A stretch of 64,000 bases of DNA from Limivicinus sp963617275. Its GTDB lineage: Bacteria; Bacillota; Clostridia; Oscillospirales; Oscillospiraceae. The DNA lies in assembly GCA_963617275.1 (NCBI GenBank), contig CAVENX010000019.1, positions 1 through 64,000 on the forward strand, read 5' to 3'. Of the stretch, positions 27,244 through 35,519 are shown piece by piece; position 1 is the first letter of the stretch, and the number at the start of each line of letters is the position of its first letter. The notes below the pieces were generated by a model. It saw only the letters and a list, made by a program, of their open reading frames with translations. It was not told where the DNA came from and did not search any database. A program made the position numbers and the translations under genes.

Positions 27244-28505
27244 TTCCCCGCCCCTTTCTTGCCGGCGAAGCGTATGGTTTTATCCCATTTGACGCCTCTG
27301 CCGCTCACCACGTCCACCACGGCGTCGAAAAAGCCGAGGGAAATGTTCCACATATAGAAGAAAAAATTGAAAAGCATCAGCGGCAGCAGCATCGCCTCAC
27401 CCGGAAGCCCGTCGATGATAAGCGATACGCCTATCTCGAAAAACGGCGCGAAGTTGCCGAAGGAATTGTATATCCCGAGGAACAGCAGCACCCACCAGCC
27501 GTCCAGAAAATCCATCTCCCCGAGGAAGAAAAGCGCAAGCGACACAGCCCAGCCTATGAGCAACAGCACAGGCACAGTGTAGATAAACAGCAGGAAAAGC
27601 CCGTCTATCTTCTGGAAAAGGTTCAAGTGCGGCGAAGCAACGGTCGGGATAAGATATCGGAAGAAAACCTCGTTGTGCCCGCGTGACCAGCGGCGTATCT
27701 GCCTCCCGCGCACGTTCCATGTTTCGGGAGATTCCTCATAGCATTCAGCGGAGTTGGCGTATACGACCTTCCACCCGCTTGTGAAAAGTCTGAACGTAAG
27801 TTCCGTATCCTCCGCCAGAACCTTGGGGTTGAACCCGCCCGTTTCCAGCAGGATATCCTTGCGGAAGCCGCCCACCGTCCCGCCGTACTGCGGAATGGCT
27901 CTGAGCGTATAGCGCGCCTGCTGATCCACCTGATACCCGCCGGAGCGCTCAAGGTTAATAAGGCGGGTGAGCATATTCTTGTTCGCATTGTACGGTATGA
28001 CGCGCCCCATGACCGCGCCGACCTGAGGATCCTCAAACGCAAGCGCAATCTGCTTGAGCATATTGCGCGCCGGACGGTAATCCGCGTCGAAGACAACGAT
28101 GATCTCGCCTCTGGCGAGCTTCATCGCGTCGTTCAGCCCCTCGGGCTTGCCGCGGTTCGGGCAGTTCCTGTGCAGAGGCCTTATAAACTCATATCTGCGG
28201 TGGTATTCGTCGAGCATTTCGCCGGTTCTGTCGGTTGAATTGTCGTTGACGGGGATTATCTCAAGAAGATCCCTGTCATAATCTGATTCAAGCAGCGACG
28301 TAAGAACATTGTCAAGCACCTGCTCCTCATTGTGCATGGGGATGATCACGGTGACGCTTTTCATGCGGCTTGTGACTATGTCGTTATAATAGAGCCTCTG
28401 CCTGCCCAGCAGCCTTACGACCGTAAAGAGAAAATGCCTCGCGGTGTAAAGAAGCATCAGGATAATGACGAACAGCAGGTAGCCGTGCATAAGCTTTATG
28501 CCCAT
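27240..28505 (-). CDS. Processive membrane glycosyltransferase family 2 (polysaccharide synthase)
   Basis: About 421 residues: one N-terminal membrane helix, a GT-A domain and four C-terminal helices. The signature residues of cellulose, hyaluronan and poly-GlcNAc synthases are present: NDNSTDRTG, VVFDADYRPA (D-x-D), LAEDTELTFRL and QIRRW (QxxRW). It should polymerise a beta-linked sugar on the cytoplasmic face and extrude it. There is no PilZ domain, so no sign of cyclic-di-GMP control. ATG 28505 has GAGAGG upstream; a GTG at 28511 is the alternative. It is the core enzyme of the cluster. Confidence 0.9.
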   Translation of the reverse strand: MGIKLMHGYLLFVIILMLLYTARHFLFTVVRLLGRQRLYYNDIVTSRMKSVTVIIPMHNEEQVLDNVLTSLLESDYDRDLLEIIPVNDNSTDRTGEMLDEYHRRYEFIRPLHRNCPNRGKPEGLNDAMKLARGEIIVVFDADYRPARNMLKQIALAFEDPQVGAVMGRVIPYNANKNMLTRLINLERSGGYQVDQQARYTLRAIPQYGGTVGGFRKDILLETGGFNPKVLAEDTELTFRLFTSGWKVVYANSAECYEESPETWNVRGRQIRRWSRGHNEVFFRYLIPTVASPHLNLFQKIDGLFLLFIYTVPVLLLIGWAVSLALFFLGEMDFLDGWWVLLFLGIYNSFGNFAPFFEIGVSLIIDGLPGEAMLLPLMLFNFFFYMWNISLGFFDAVVDVVSGRGVKWDKTIRFAGKKGAGK

Positions 28506-29281
28506 TTCCACGCCTCTCTTCCTGCGGCGGTGCCGAACAGACGTATCATGCGGTTGACAAACAGCGCACTGAAAAAGACCATATTCACAAAGTCAAACAG
28601 CGGCCCGAGTGAAAAGTAAAATGCTGCCATGTATATTACGGAGTATTTCGCCATTATGTACAGTACGACTATGTATCGCACCGCGGCGAATATCAGCGCA
28701 TATATGATATAACCAACCGAAACCGACAGCTTTATGAAAAAGTGCCTGCTTCCGACTATCCCCGTGACCGCGCCCATCATCACCGTGGAGATAAGCAGCA
28801 TACTGATCTCCTGAAGAACATACAACTCCGAATACTGCGTCAGGGTATACGGGAATTTATCCCCGCCGAACAGGAACCACAGGCTGCTTATAAGGTGTAT
28901 GCAGATATTCAGGATAAGATATATGCCCATGGGCTTGCCGCGCCATGGCATTGCCGCGATAAGCGCGGTGAGCGCGGCGGAAACAAGGAGATTGCAAAGG
29001 CACGTATTGAAGTCCGGATAAACGGTTCTTGCGGCAATAAAGCTTATATCGCCGTAAGGCTTATATCGCTTTGTCTGGGTGAACACAAAAATATCCGGGC
29101 ACACGTCGGCAAAAACATACCTGACGGCTTTGCATATCAGGCGCGTCAGATCGCCCATGTGAAAAAGGACGGCAAGAAGAAAGGGGATCGTGAGAAGGCA
29201 TATCTGTATAACGCAGCCCGGCGTATCGCCGCCGAGCCTGCGGTATGTTCTTGAATAATATATGGTTTTCTTTTCTCCCAC
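28496..29281 (-). CDS. Polytopic membrane protein of the polysaccharide cluster, unknown function
   Basis: About 261 residues with roughly six hydrophobic segments and no soluble domain. I do not recognise the family. Conspicuous polar points are a Cys pair (TCLCNLL), PWRGKPMG at a membrane edge and AAVRYIVV inside a helix. It is the first gene of the cluster and its stop overlaps the synthase start by about 10 bp, so it may pair with the synthase as an export or accessory subunit. GTG 29281 is chosen because a full GGAGGTGA lies five bases upstream. Confidence 0.6.
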   Translation of the reverse strand: MGEKKTIYYSRTYRRLGGDTPGCVIQICLLTIPFLLAVLFHMGDLTRLICKAVRYVFADVCPDIFVFTQTKRYKPYGDISFIAARTVYPDFNTCLCNLLVSAALTALIAAMPWRGKPMGIYLILNICIHLISSLWFLFGGDKFPYTLTQYSELYVLQEISMLLISTVMMGAVTGIVGSRHFFIKLSVSVGYIIYALIFAAVRYIVVLYIMAKYSVIYMAAFYFSLGPLFDFVNMVFFSALFVNRMIRLFGTAAGREAWKWA

Positions 29282-29354
29282 TGCCGTCACCTCCTTTTTC
29301 TCTTTTGTATGCAGTACGCGGCAAAGCGGAGAACGTTTCATAATGCAGCGCCGC

Positions 29355-29399
29355 TTTAAAAATTCGGGGCAGCGCATCCGTTCCTGATGACTGCCCCGA
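29355..29399 (-). terminator. Terminator of the STAS gene
   Basis: TCGGGGCAG at 29364-29372 pairs with CTGCCCCGA at 29391-29399. On the minus strand a T run (ATTTTT) follows, so it terminates transcription coming from 29720. Confidence 0.65.
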
Positions 29400-29423
29400 C
29401 CCGGTTTACAAAAACAATTTTTA

Positions 29424-29720
29424 TCAGACGATAGTCAGGATATCGGAAAAGCCTGTCATTTCAAATATCTCCATAATATTTTCACTGACATTGCTTACCG
29501 TCATGCTGCCCTGTCTGTTCATGACCTTCTGCGCGCCCAGCAGCACGCGAAGCCCCGCAGAAGATATGTACTCCAGTTTTGAAAAGTCAATGGTAAGCGT
29601 TTCGATCCCCGGCAGGGAGTCCTTCAGCTCCTTGTCAAGCGCGGGAGCCGTAATGGTATCGAGACGGCCTGCAAGAGCTATATTGAGTGCGCTTCCGTTT
29701 ACATTTTTTGTTATGTCCAT
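29424..29720 (-). CDS. STAS-domain anti-sigma factor antagonist
   Basis: A 98-residue single STAS domain. LEYISSAGLRVLLGAQK carries the Ser-Ser-Ala-Gly-Leu motif in which SpoIIAA and RsbV are phosphorylated. It probably releases a sigma factor or controls a stress or envelope response by partner switching. No anti-sigma kinase or sigma factor gene lies nearby. ATG with GGAGGG upstream; a -10-like TATAAT on the minus strand near 29755 overlaps an 18-bp inverted repeat region. Confidence 0.88.
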   Translation of the reverse strand: MDITKNVNGSALNIALAGRLDTITAPALDKELKDSLPGIETLTIDFSKLEYISSAGLRVLLGAQKVMNRQGSMTVSNVSENIMEIFEMTGFSDILTIV

Positions 29721-29794
29721 TTTACCCTCCGGATGACGGCTGTTATTTAATCAATTATATATGATTTACTTACGGAAGTAAAGAAATTTTTGCT

Positions 29795-30169
29795 TTATTT
29801 CCCGCTGCCATCGCGGAAATATACGGGTCTCGGCAGCTTTCCGCCGGATATGACGCTCCCGAGACAGAGACATTTGTCACGCAGCCACAGCGGGACTGCG
29901 GCGCAGCTGTCCCGGTATGCGGGATTAGCGGGGAGAAGATAGAGCGTCCCGGCAAAATCCTCGCACCACTGACGGCAGAGTATTTTTCCCTCGTACAGGA
30001 AAACCGCCGCTTCAAACTCCTCCGGCGTGTGCGAGACGGATATGTATATCTCCGCGCCAGATGGGAAAAACGGCTCCATTGAACCGTCCTGAAGCGTAAC
30101 GGAAAAATCCGCGCCATCGGGCATATCCGCCCGCCTTTCGATAAGTTCATAGTATTCCGCGATATCCAT
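29795..30169 (-). CDS. Stand-alone S24/LexA-like peptidase-fold protein
   Basis: About 124 residues, only the signal-peptidase/LexA-type fold, with no helix-turn-helix. LQDGSMEPFFPSGAEIYI carries the Ser-Met-Glu-Pro catalytic-serine motif, and NPAYRD resembles the late motif of the family. The usual Lys of the Ser-Lys dyad is not evident: GKILCRQWC sits where a V-K-R motif is expected. It could be a degenerate or non-catalytic member. Monocistronic, with its own short leader. Confidence 0.6.
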   Translation of the reverse strand: MDIAEYYELIERRADMPDGADFSVTLQDGSMEPFFPSGAEIYISVSHTPEEFEAAVFLYEGKILCRQWCEDFAGTLYLLPANPAYRDSCAAVPLWLRDKCLCLGSVISGGKLPRPVYFRDGSGK

Positions 30170-30271
30170 TTTTTCACCGCCTGACAGTGTTTTTCAATAT
30201 CTTATTTGTTTTGCATGATATTGTCAACGTCTGATAAATGTAAATTTTTCATCAAGTTTGCACTTGCAGTC

Positions 30272-30299
30272 TTGGAAAAAATAAAATAAGTGGTATTAT
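30272..30299 (+). promoter_or_regulatory. Promoter of the plsC-fabG unit
   Basis: TTGGAA at 30272-30277 and TATTAT at 30294-30299, 16 bp apart. The implied transcription start near 30306 is downstream of TTG 30303, so translation should begin later, at GTG 30339. Confidence 0.6.
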
Positions 30300-30338
30300 A
30301 TCTTGAAAAGAAATTTTACCGCACAGGGGGTTATCGGT

Positions 30339-31178
30339 GTGATATTGCTTTTTCTGATCCTTGCAATAATCGTATCGGCGCTATTTTTGTATTTTACTCA
30401 GACGGGAATATTAAGGGCGCTTCTTGTTTTTGTGCTGAGCTTTATTGCGCTTAACGTGCTTTATATGTGCTTCTGGGCAATCGTCGGCCTGTTTATCGAC
30501 AATTCAAAGCCCATACGCCGCCAGAGCGCGCTTTGCCGCGACGGCTGCGTTGGGATTTCCGCGCTTGCGCTGGGCTACTGCTGGGTGCGCACAAAGGTTT
30601 ACGGCCTTGAAAAACTGCCGGAGGGCGAGAGATTCCTGCTTGTGAGCAATCATCGTTCGCTTTTCGATCCGCTTATTTTCATGAAGTATCTGAGAAAGTA
30701 TGAAATGGCGTTTATCGGCAAGCCCTCGGCGCTTGCGCTGCCTGTCGTGGGCAAGATAGGGTATGGCGCGGGCTGTCTGCCGATTGACAGGGAAAACGAC
30801 AGAGAAGCGCTGAAAACGGTGCTCACCGCGGCGGATTATCTTAAAAAGGATTTCTGCTCAATGGCGATATTCCCGGAAGGGACAAGGAACAAGACGGGCG
30901 ATACGCTTCTGCCGTTCCGCCCGGGCGCATTCAAGATTGCGCAGAAAGCAGGGACGCCGGTGGTGGTGGCTGCGCTCTGCGGCACAGAGAGCATCAACAG
31001 GAATATGTTCAGACGTGTTACCGATACCGAACTTCATATTCTTGAGGTGATCCCCGCCGATGAGGTCAGGGAAGCTTCAACAAAGGAACTGGCGGATCGC
31101 AGCAGTGAGCTTATAAGAAAATGCGTTGAGAAGGCTGAAAACGAAACGGAAAACACGGCAGGAGCAAGAACGGCATGA
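30339..31178 (+). CDS. plsC: 1-acyl-glycerol-3-phosphate acyltransferase (PlsC family)
   Basis: About 279 residues with two N-terminal hydrophobic segments and the acyltransferase motifs NHRSLFDPL (H-x4-D), IDREND and FPEGTRNKTG. It adds the second fatty acyl chain in phosphatidic acid synthesis at the membrane. GTG 30339 is preferred over TTG 30303: it has AGGGGG 8 bases upstream and lies after the predicted transcription start. It overlaps the reductase gene by 4 bp. Confidence 0.88.
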   Translation: MILLFLILAIIVSALFLYFTQTGILRALLVFVLSFIALNVLYMCFWAIVGLFIDNSKPIRRQSALCRDGCVGISALALGYCWVRTKVYGLEKLPEGERFLLVSNHRSLFDPLIFMKYLRKYEMAFIGKPSALALPVVGKIGYGAGCLPIDRENDREALKTVLTAADYLKKDFCSMAIFPEGTRNKTGDTLLPFRPGAFKIAQKAGTPVVVAALCGTESINRNMFRRVTDTELHILEVIPADEVREASTKELADRSSELIRKCVEKAENETENTAGARTA

Positions 31179-31906
31179 AAAAAGTTGCGCTTGTCACCGG
31201 CTCCTCGAGAGGCATAGGCGCTGCTGCAGCGGAAATGCTTGCCGAAAACGGGTGGAGCGTCTGTATAAATTATATTGAGCGCGCCGATAAAGCGGAGGCG
31301 CTTGCCGCAAAGCTCCGGGACAGGGGCTGTGAAGTGATGACCTGCCGATGCGATGTGGCGGAGGCGGACAGCGTAAAGAAAATGGCGGCGGAGATCGAAA
31401 AAACGCTCGGTCACGTTACGCTGCTTGTCAACAATGCAGGCATCGCAAAGCAGCAGCAGTTTCAGGATATAACGCCTGAAACATGGAAGCGTATTTTTGA
31501 CGTGAATGTCAACGGCTGCTTCAACTGCACACAGGCCGTCCTCGGCAATATGCTGCATGAGCATGACGGCTGCATCGTCAATATAAGCTCCATTTGGGGC
31601 AGTCACGGTGCATCGTGCGAGGCGGCCTACTCTGCGACAAAGCATGCCATAATCGGTCTGACGCGCTCCCTCGCGGCAGAGCTTGCGCCGACGGGGATAA
31701 GGGTAAACTGCGTTGCCCCCGGCGTTATCGACACCGACATGGTCAAGGTTCTCGGACAGGAGACGCTTGATATGCTTGCAAAGGAAGATATCCCGCTCGG
31801 GCGGCTCGGCAAGCCAGAGGAAATAGCCGAGGCAGTGCTTTTCCTCGCAAATTCGCGCTATACCACGGGTCAGGTGCTGGGTGTGGACGGCGGCTTTATC
31901 ATATAA
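31175..31906 (+). CDS. SDR-family 3-oxoacyl-ACP reductase-like protein
   Basis: This 243-residue short-chain dehydrogenase has the cofactor loop TGSSRGIGAAAAEML, NNAG, the catalytic Ser region NISSIWG, the YSATK motif (Y-x3-K) and a C-terminal TGQVLGVDGG. FabG-type enzymes reduce 3-oxoacyl-ACP with NADPH. Coupling with plsC supports a lipid role, but the true fab operon is not here, so another substrate is possible. Confidence 0.88.
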   Translation: MKKVALVTGSSRGIGAAAAEMLAENGWSVCINYIERADKAEALAAKLRDRGCEVMTCRCDVAEADSVKKMAAEIEKTLGHVTLLVNNAGIAKQQQFQDITPETWKRIFDVNVNGCFNCTQAVLGNMLHEHDGCIVNISSIWGSHGASCEAAYSATKHAIIGLTRSLAAELAPTGIRVNCVAPGVIDTDMVKVLGQETLDMLAKEDIPLGRLGKPEEIAEAVLFLANSRYTTGQVLGVDGGFII

Positions 31907-32015
31907 TGCCGTCCGTAAGGCGCCGTATATGAATAAAATTCTCCTCAGCGTGGGAAAATGATAGTGCTGTTACATATTATGTAATGGGCTATTATTTTCA
32001 CGGAGTGTGAAACAC

Positions 32016-32363
32016 ATGGTCAGACGAGGAGATATCTATTACGCCGATTTGTCTCCCGTGGTTGGCAGTGAGCAGGGCGGGATGCGCCCTGTGCTGATCG
32101 TTCAGAATGATACGGGCAACAAACATTCGCCCACGGTCATAGCCGCCGCGATAACAAGTCAGATCGGCAAAGCCCGATTGCCTACGCATATTGAGCTTGA
32201 GGCGAAAAGCGTGGGACTCAACAGGAACAGCGTTATTCTGCTTGAACAGATAAGGACGCTTGACAAATCCCGTCTGCGGGAGCGGATGGGGAGACTTGAC
32301 GAGGGAACAATGAGCGCCGTGGACAACGCTCTTGCAGTGAGTTTCGGCCTCGGCGTGTTGTAA
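32016..32363 (+). CDS. MazF/PemK-type endoribonuclease (EndoA-like)
   Basis: About 115 residues with the MazF fold: RRGDIYYADLSPVVGSEQGG, RPVLIVQNDTGN, ITSQIGKARLPTH and LLEQIRTLDKSRL, close to Bacillus EndoA. It cleaves RNA at short sites and is normally held by an antitoxin. There is no room for a MazE-like gene between 31906 and 32016, and the following gene does not look like one. ATG 32016 has GGAG 10 bases upstream; GTG 32007 is too close to it. Confidence 0.9.
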   Translation: MVRRGDIYYADLSPVVGSEQGGMRPVLIVQNDTGNKHSPTVIAAAITSQIGKARLPTHIELEAKSVGLNRNSVILLEQIRTLDKSRLRERMGRLDEGTMSAVDNALAVSFGLGVL

Positions 32364-32419
32364 TAACAAAAAATTCGGACTTTATTTACCGTCAGTGGAC
32401 AACAGTTCTTTGACCGGCA

Positions 32420-32453
32420 GACCCGCTCATATAATTGAGCGGGTCATTTTTTA
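32420..32453 (+). terminator. Terminator after mazF
   Basis: GACCCGCTCA at 32420-32429 pairs with TGAGCGGGTC at 32436-32445, and ATTTTTTATT follows. Classical intrinsic terminator. Confidence 0.85.
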
Positions 32454-32471
32454 TTCTTGGGCGGTGAGTGA

Positions 32472-32951
32472 ATGGAATATCCGTTTTATTATAAAGGAAG
32501 ACAGTGCGGGAAGCTCAGCGCGGAGGAGAGCGGGATATATACCGTTCTGCGCGTTGAGGCGGAGGGAATAGAGGATAGCATACTCCGCATCAGCGTCTGC
32601 GGGGACGGAAGAGAATACCGCCTCGGCGTGGCGGAAAGCCGCGACGGATATGTGGTTTTTGAAAAGAAGCTCAGCCGCAGCGCGATGAAGGAGCTGCCGC
32701 ATATAGAATATGCAGCCGAAAGCGGCGGGAAAGCCGCTGAAACAAGCGGAACCGGCGAAAAAAGAAAAAGCGGAGAGAAAAAAGCAATTGAAAACGGCGC
32801 GCTTGTATGGATAGAAAGAGCGGACGGAAGCCTTGCCGCAAACGACGGCCTCAGCGATATTATTGCACTGCCCGCAGATATCCGCGGCGGTAGGGCGAAA
32901 AACAGAATAAAAATGATCAACGGGCGTGCATACATGCTTTTCCGCTATTGA
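32472..32951 (+). CDS. Small cytoplasmic protein of unknown function
   Basis: About 159 residues, not recognised. The first 75 residues predict beta strands (MEYPFYYKGRQCGKLS, YTVLRVEAEG, YRLGVAESRDGYVVFEKKL). A Ser/Gly/Lys-rich linker follows, then a C-terminal strand-rich part (ALVWIERADGSLAAND). There is no signal peptide or membrane segment. It begins 19 bp after the mazF terminator and ends at the promoter of the nucleoside phosphorylase gene, so it is a lone unit. Confidence 0.65.
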   Translation: MEYPFYYKGRQCGKLSAEESGIYTVLRVEAEGIEDSILRISVCGDGREYRLGVAESRDGYVVFEKKLSRSAMKELPHIEYAAESGGKAAETSGTGEKRKSGEKKAIENGALVWIERADGSLAANDGLSDIIALPADIRGGRAKNRIKMINGRAYMLFRY

Positions 32952-32976
32952 GAAACAATGGAAAATAGTGTATAAT
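32948..32976 (+). promoter_or_regulatory. Promoter of the pyrimidine phosphorylase gene
   Basis: TTGAGA at 32948-32953 and TATAAT at 32971-32976 with a 17-bp spacer; the -35 overlaps the previous stop codon. Confidence 0.75.
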
Positions 32977-33019
32977 CAACTAATATCGGAAAACAAAAAC
33001 AAATCCGGAGGTAATTACT

Positions 33020-34324
33020 ATGCAGATGAACGAGCTTATTGCAAAAAAGCGTGACGGCGGTGTACTCACAAAAGAAGAAATCGAATTTATGATAAAAAAC
33101 TACACGGCGGATGTGATACCCGATTATCAGATGTCCGCCATGTGTATGGCGATCCTTTTCCAAGGCATGAACGATCAGGAAACGCTTGACCTTACCCTGT
33201 CCATGATGAATTCCGGGGATATTATTGACCTCAGCGCTATCAAGGGCGTCAAGGCTGATAAACATTCTACCGGCGGCGTCGGGGATAAGACAAGCCTTGT
33301 GCTGTGTCCGATGGTCGCTGCGTGCGGCGTGAAGATCGCCAAGATGTCCGGACGCGGCCTCGGCTTCACCGGCGGCACCATAGATAAGCTTGAAAGCTTC
33401 CCGGGCTTTTCCACGGCACTCGATGAGAAGCAGTTTTATAATAACGTCAACACCCTCGGCATCGCCATCATCGGACAGACCGCCGATATTGATCCCGCAG
33501 ACAAAAAGCTTTATGCCCTGCGCGACGTGACCGGCACGGTGCCGAGTATCCCGCTTATTTCGAGCTCTATAATGTCAAAGAAGCTTGCCGCGGGCGCGGA
33601 TGTCATCGTGCTCGACGTCAAGTGCGGCGACGGCGCTTTCATGAAGACGGAGCAGGATGCGGCGGAACTTGCCCATGCCATGACGAAGATAGGCAAGGGC
33701 GCGGGCAAAAAGTGCGCGGCCATTATTACCGATATGGATCAGCCCCTCGGAAGCGCAGTCGGCAACGCGCTTGAAGTCAAGGAGGCGATATCCGTCCTCA
33801 AGGGCGAGACGGAAAATGACCTTCTGGAGGTATGTCTTGCCCTCGGCTCGGCCATCCTGCATCTGAGCGGCATCGCCGAAAGTCTCGATGAGGGCAGGAA
33901 AATGCTCAGAAAAACCATAGCGGACGGCACCGCGCTTGCAAAGCTTGCCGACCTTGTAGAGGGGCAGGGCGGACGGCGCGAGGACGTCTATGACACATCC
34001 GCGCTGCCTGCGGCAAAGCTTGTCTATCCCGTGACGGCCGAAAACGCCGGTTATATAAAGCATATCAAGGCCGAAAAGACCGGGCTTGTCTCAATGCGCC
34101 TCGGCGGCGGCCGCGTCACAAAGGAAAGCAGTATTGATCTGTCCGTCGGCGTAATCTTCTGCAAGAAGGTCGGCGACAGGGTGGAAAAGGGCGACGTGCT
34201 TGCCTATCTCCACGCCGCAGACGAGAGCAGCGCACGGAGTGCAGCGCCAGAGCTGAGAGACTGCTTCGTGATGAGCGCGGAAAAGGTCGAAAAGGGGAGT
34301 ATTATCAAACAGGTCGTCATGTGA
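33020..34324 (+). CDS. pdp: Pyrimidine-nucleoside (thymidine) phosphorylase
   Basis: This 434-residue enzyme has the family signature KHSTGGVGDKTSLVLCPMVA, then KMSGRGLGFTGGTIDKLES, and a C-terminal domain with VGVIFCKKVGDRVEKGD. It cleaves thymidine and uridine to the base and (deoxy)ribose 1-phosphate. DeoC, which breaks deoxyribose 5-phosphate, lies 2 kb downstream under its own promoter. A phosphopentomutase linking them is not in the window. ATG with GGAGGTAA upstream. Confidence 0.95.
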   Translation: MQMNELIAKKRDGGVLTKEEIEFMIKNYTADVIPDYQMSAMCMAILFQGMNDQETLDLTLSMMNSGDIIDLSAIKGVKADKHSTGGVGDKTSLVLCPMVAACGVKIAKMSGRGLGFTGGTIDKLESFPGFSTALDEKQFYNNVNTLGIAIIGQTADIDPADKKLYALRDVTGTVPSIPLISSSIMSKKLAAGADVIVLDVKCGDGAFMKTEQDAAELAHAMTKIGKGAGKKCAAIITDMDQPLGSAVGNALEVKEAISVLKGETENDLLEVCLALGSAILHLSGIAESLDEGRKMLRKTIADGTALAKLADLVEGQGGRREDVYDTSALPAAKLVYPVTAENAGYIKHIKAEKTGLVSMRLGGGRVTKESSIDLSVGVIFCKKVGDRVEKGDVLAYLHAADESSARSAAPELRDCFVMSAEKVEKGSIIKQVVM

Positions 34325-34355
34325 CGGCTGCACACCGAGCTTGGAGGTGAGACGG

Positions 34356-35489
34356 TTGAGGCGTATCCGATTCAGGCAATTAACGGCAATTTTGCTTATG
34401 GTGCTGCTGCTGCCGCACTGCGCCGCCTTTGCGATGGAGCATATAGAGCGGGCGGAAAGCGGGCAAATGATATCCATCAATGCGGATAACGGGCTGAGTT
34501 ATACGGCGGATTTTTATCTATCCGCCGTCGATGAGCTTAAACGGGACGCGGACAGCCTGCACATATATACCGACGGGGAGATAACGCTGAAAGGCTTTTT
34601 CTCGCACGGCCGTGAGGAAAGAATACTTATGTTCGCAGACGGAAGGTCGGTTTCAGGCGCGGATTTTGACGCGTCCGGCGGCTTCACCGGCTCATATATC
34701 TCCGGCACATCCGGCGAAAAGAAAAACCAGGATCTGCGTGCGAAATACGCGCAGGATCCGGAGACTTCCTACGATTATGAGGTGCGGCGCGATTCCGGCG
34801 GACTGTCCGTGCTGAAGGACGGAACCGCTGTACACGGGGAAATAAAGCAGCGCTGCACCGAAAAATATGCCGCGCTGTTCGGGAGCACGGCGTATGCGCC
34901 CGCAGTGTGCCTGTCCAACAGCTTTTTCCTCCGCGAGGATGAAGACGGTACGCTTACCGCTGTCAGGCAGGTGCTCCAGGCCGCCGACGGCTATACCGTC
35001 GTATCCACAGCGCCGGAGACTGTCTGTGCTGTCGGCGCGGCGGAGATCAGCGCAGGCGGCGAGGGTCGTGCAGTCTTAAACTATTCCAACGGCACGGACG
35101 CGGGCATAGCGTCCCTGAGCTTTAAGGTCGTGCCCAACGGGGACGACCTGACGGTTGAGAGCATATGCCCGCAATGCGGGGAAAATACGGCGGGTGCGAT
35201 ACATCTTGCCTCGTGCGGCCATTATAGATGCAGCGCGGAGTATGATGAAAATCATGCCGTTGCTGACTGCGGCATCGCCGGGCATTGCCGTGTTTCGGAT
35301 ATCGAACACGGAACGTGCAGAAACTGCCGCGGCTATCTCTGCGACGGCAAGCTGCACGGGACGGGATACTGCGCCCATGTTCACGAATGGTTCTGTGTGT
35401 CGTATGTGCCGCCTACCCTTGCCGGCCCCGGCACTTCGGTGAGCACATGTCTCACCTGCGGTCAGTCGCTTACACAGACGATAGGCTGA
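34356..35489 (+). CDS. Exported Cys/His-rich protein of unknown function
   Basis: About 377 residues with a clear signal peptide (LTAILLMVLLLPHCAAFA). A beta-rich body of about 250 residues follows. The last 110 residues carry four paired-cysteine units (CPQCGE, SCGHYRC, CRNCRGYLC, CLTCGQ) plus His residues (GHYRC, HVHEW), which look like tandem zinc-ribbon knuckles outside the membrane. I do not recognise the family. TTG 34356 is the start because GGAGGTGA ends 5 bases before it; the upstream TTG 34341 overlaps this site. Confidence 0.65.
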   Translation: MRRIRFRQLTAILLMVLLLPHCAAFAMEHIERAESGQMISINADNGLSYTADFYLSAVDELKRDADSLHIYTDGEITLKGFFSHGREERILMFADGRSVSGADFDASGGFTGSYISGTSGEKKNQDLRAKYAQDPETSYDYEVRRDSGGLSVLKDGTAVHGEIKQRCTEKYAALFGSTAYAPAVCLSNSFFLREDEDGTLTAVRQVLQAADGYTVVSTAPETVCAVGAAEISAGGEGRAVLNYSNGTDAGIASLSFKVVPNGDDLTVESICPQCGENTAGAIHLASCGHYRCSAEYDENHAVADCGIAGHCRVSDIEHGTCRNCRGYLCDGKLHGTGYCAHVHEWFCVSYVPPTLAGPGTSVSTCLTCGQSLTQTIG

Positions 35490-35519
35490 GCTTGGCGGAA
35501 AAGCGATGACTACACATAA

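Noticed and set aside
28496..29281. Membrane protein as an exosortase (XrtG) partner of the GT2 synthase
   Set aside because: Some Gram-positive exosortase loci pair with a GT2 enzyme. The expected Cys-Arg-His arrangement is not convincing: only a Cys pair and one in-membrane Arg are seen, with no fitting His.
31980..32016. GTG at 32007 as the mazF start
   Set aside because: Its ribosome binding site would be one base away; ATG 32016 has proper spacing.
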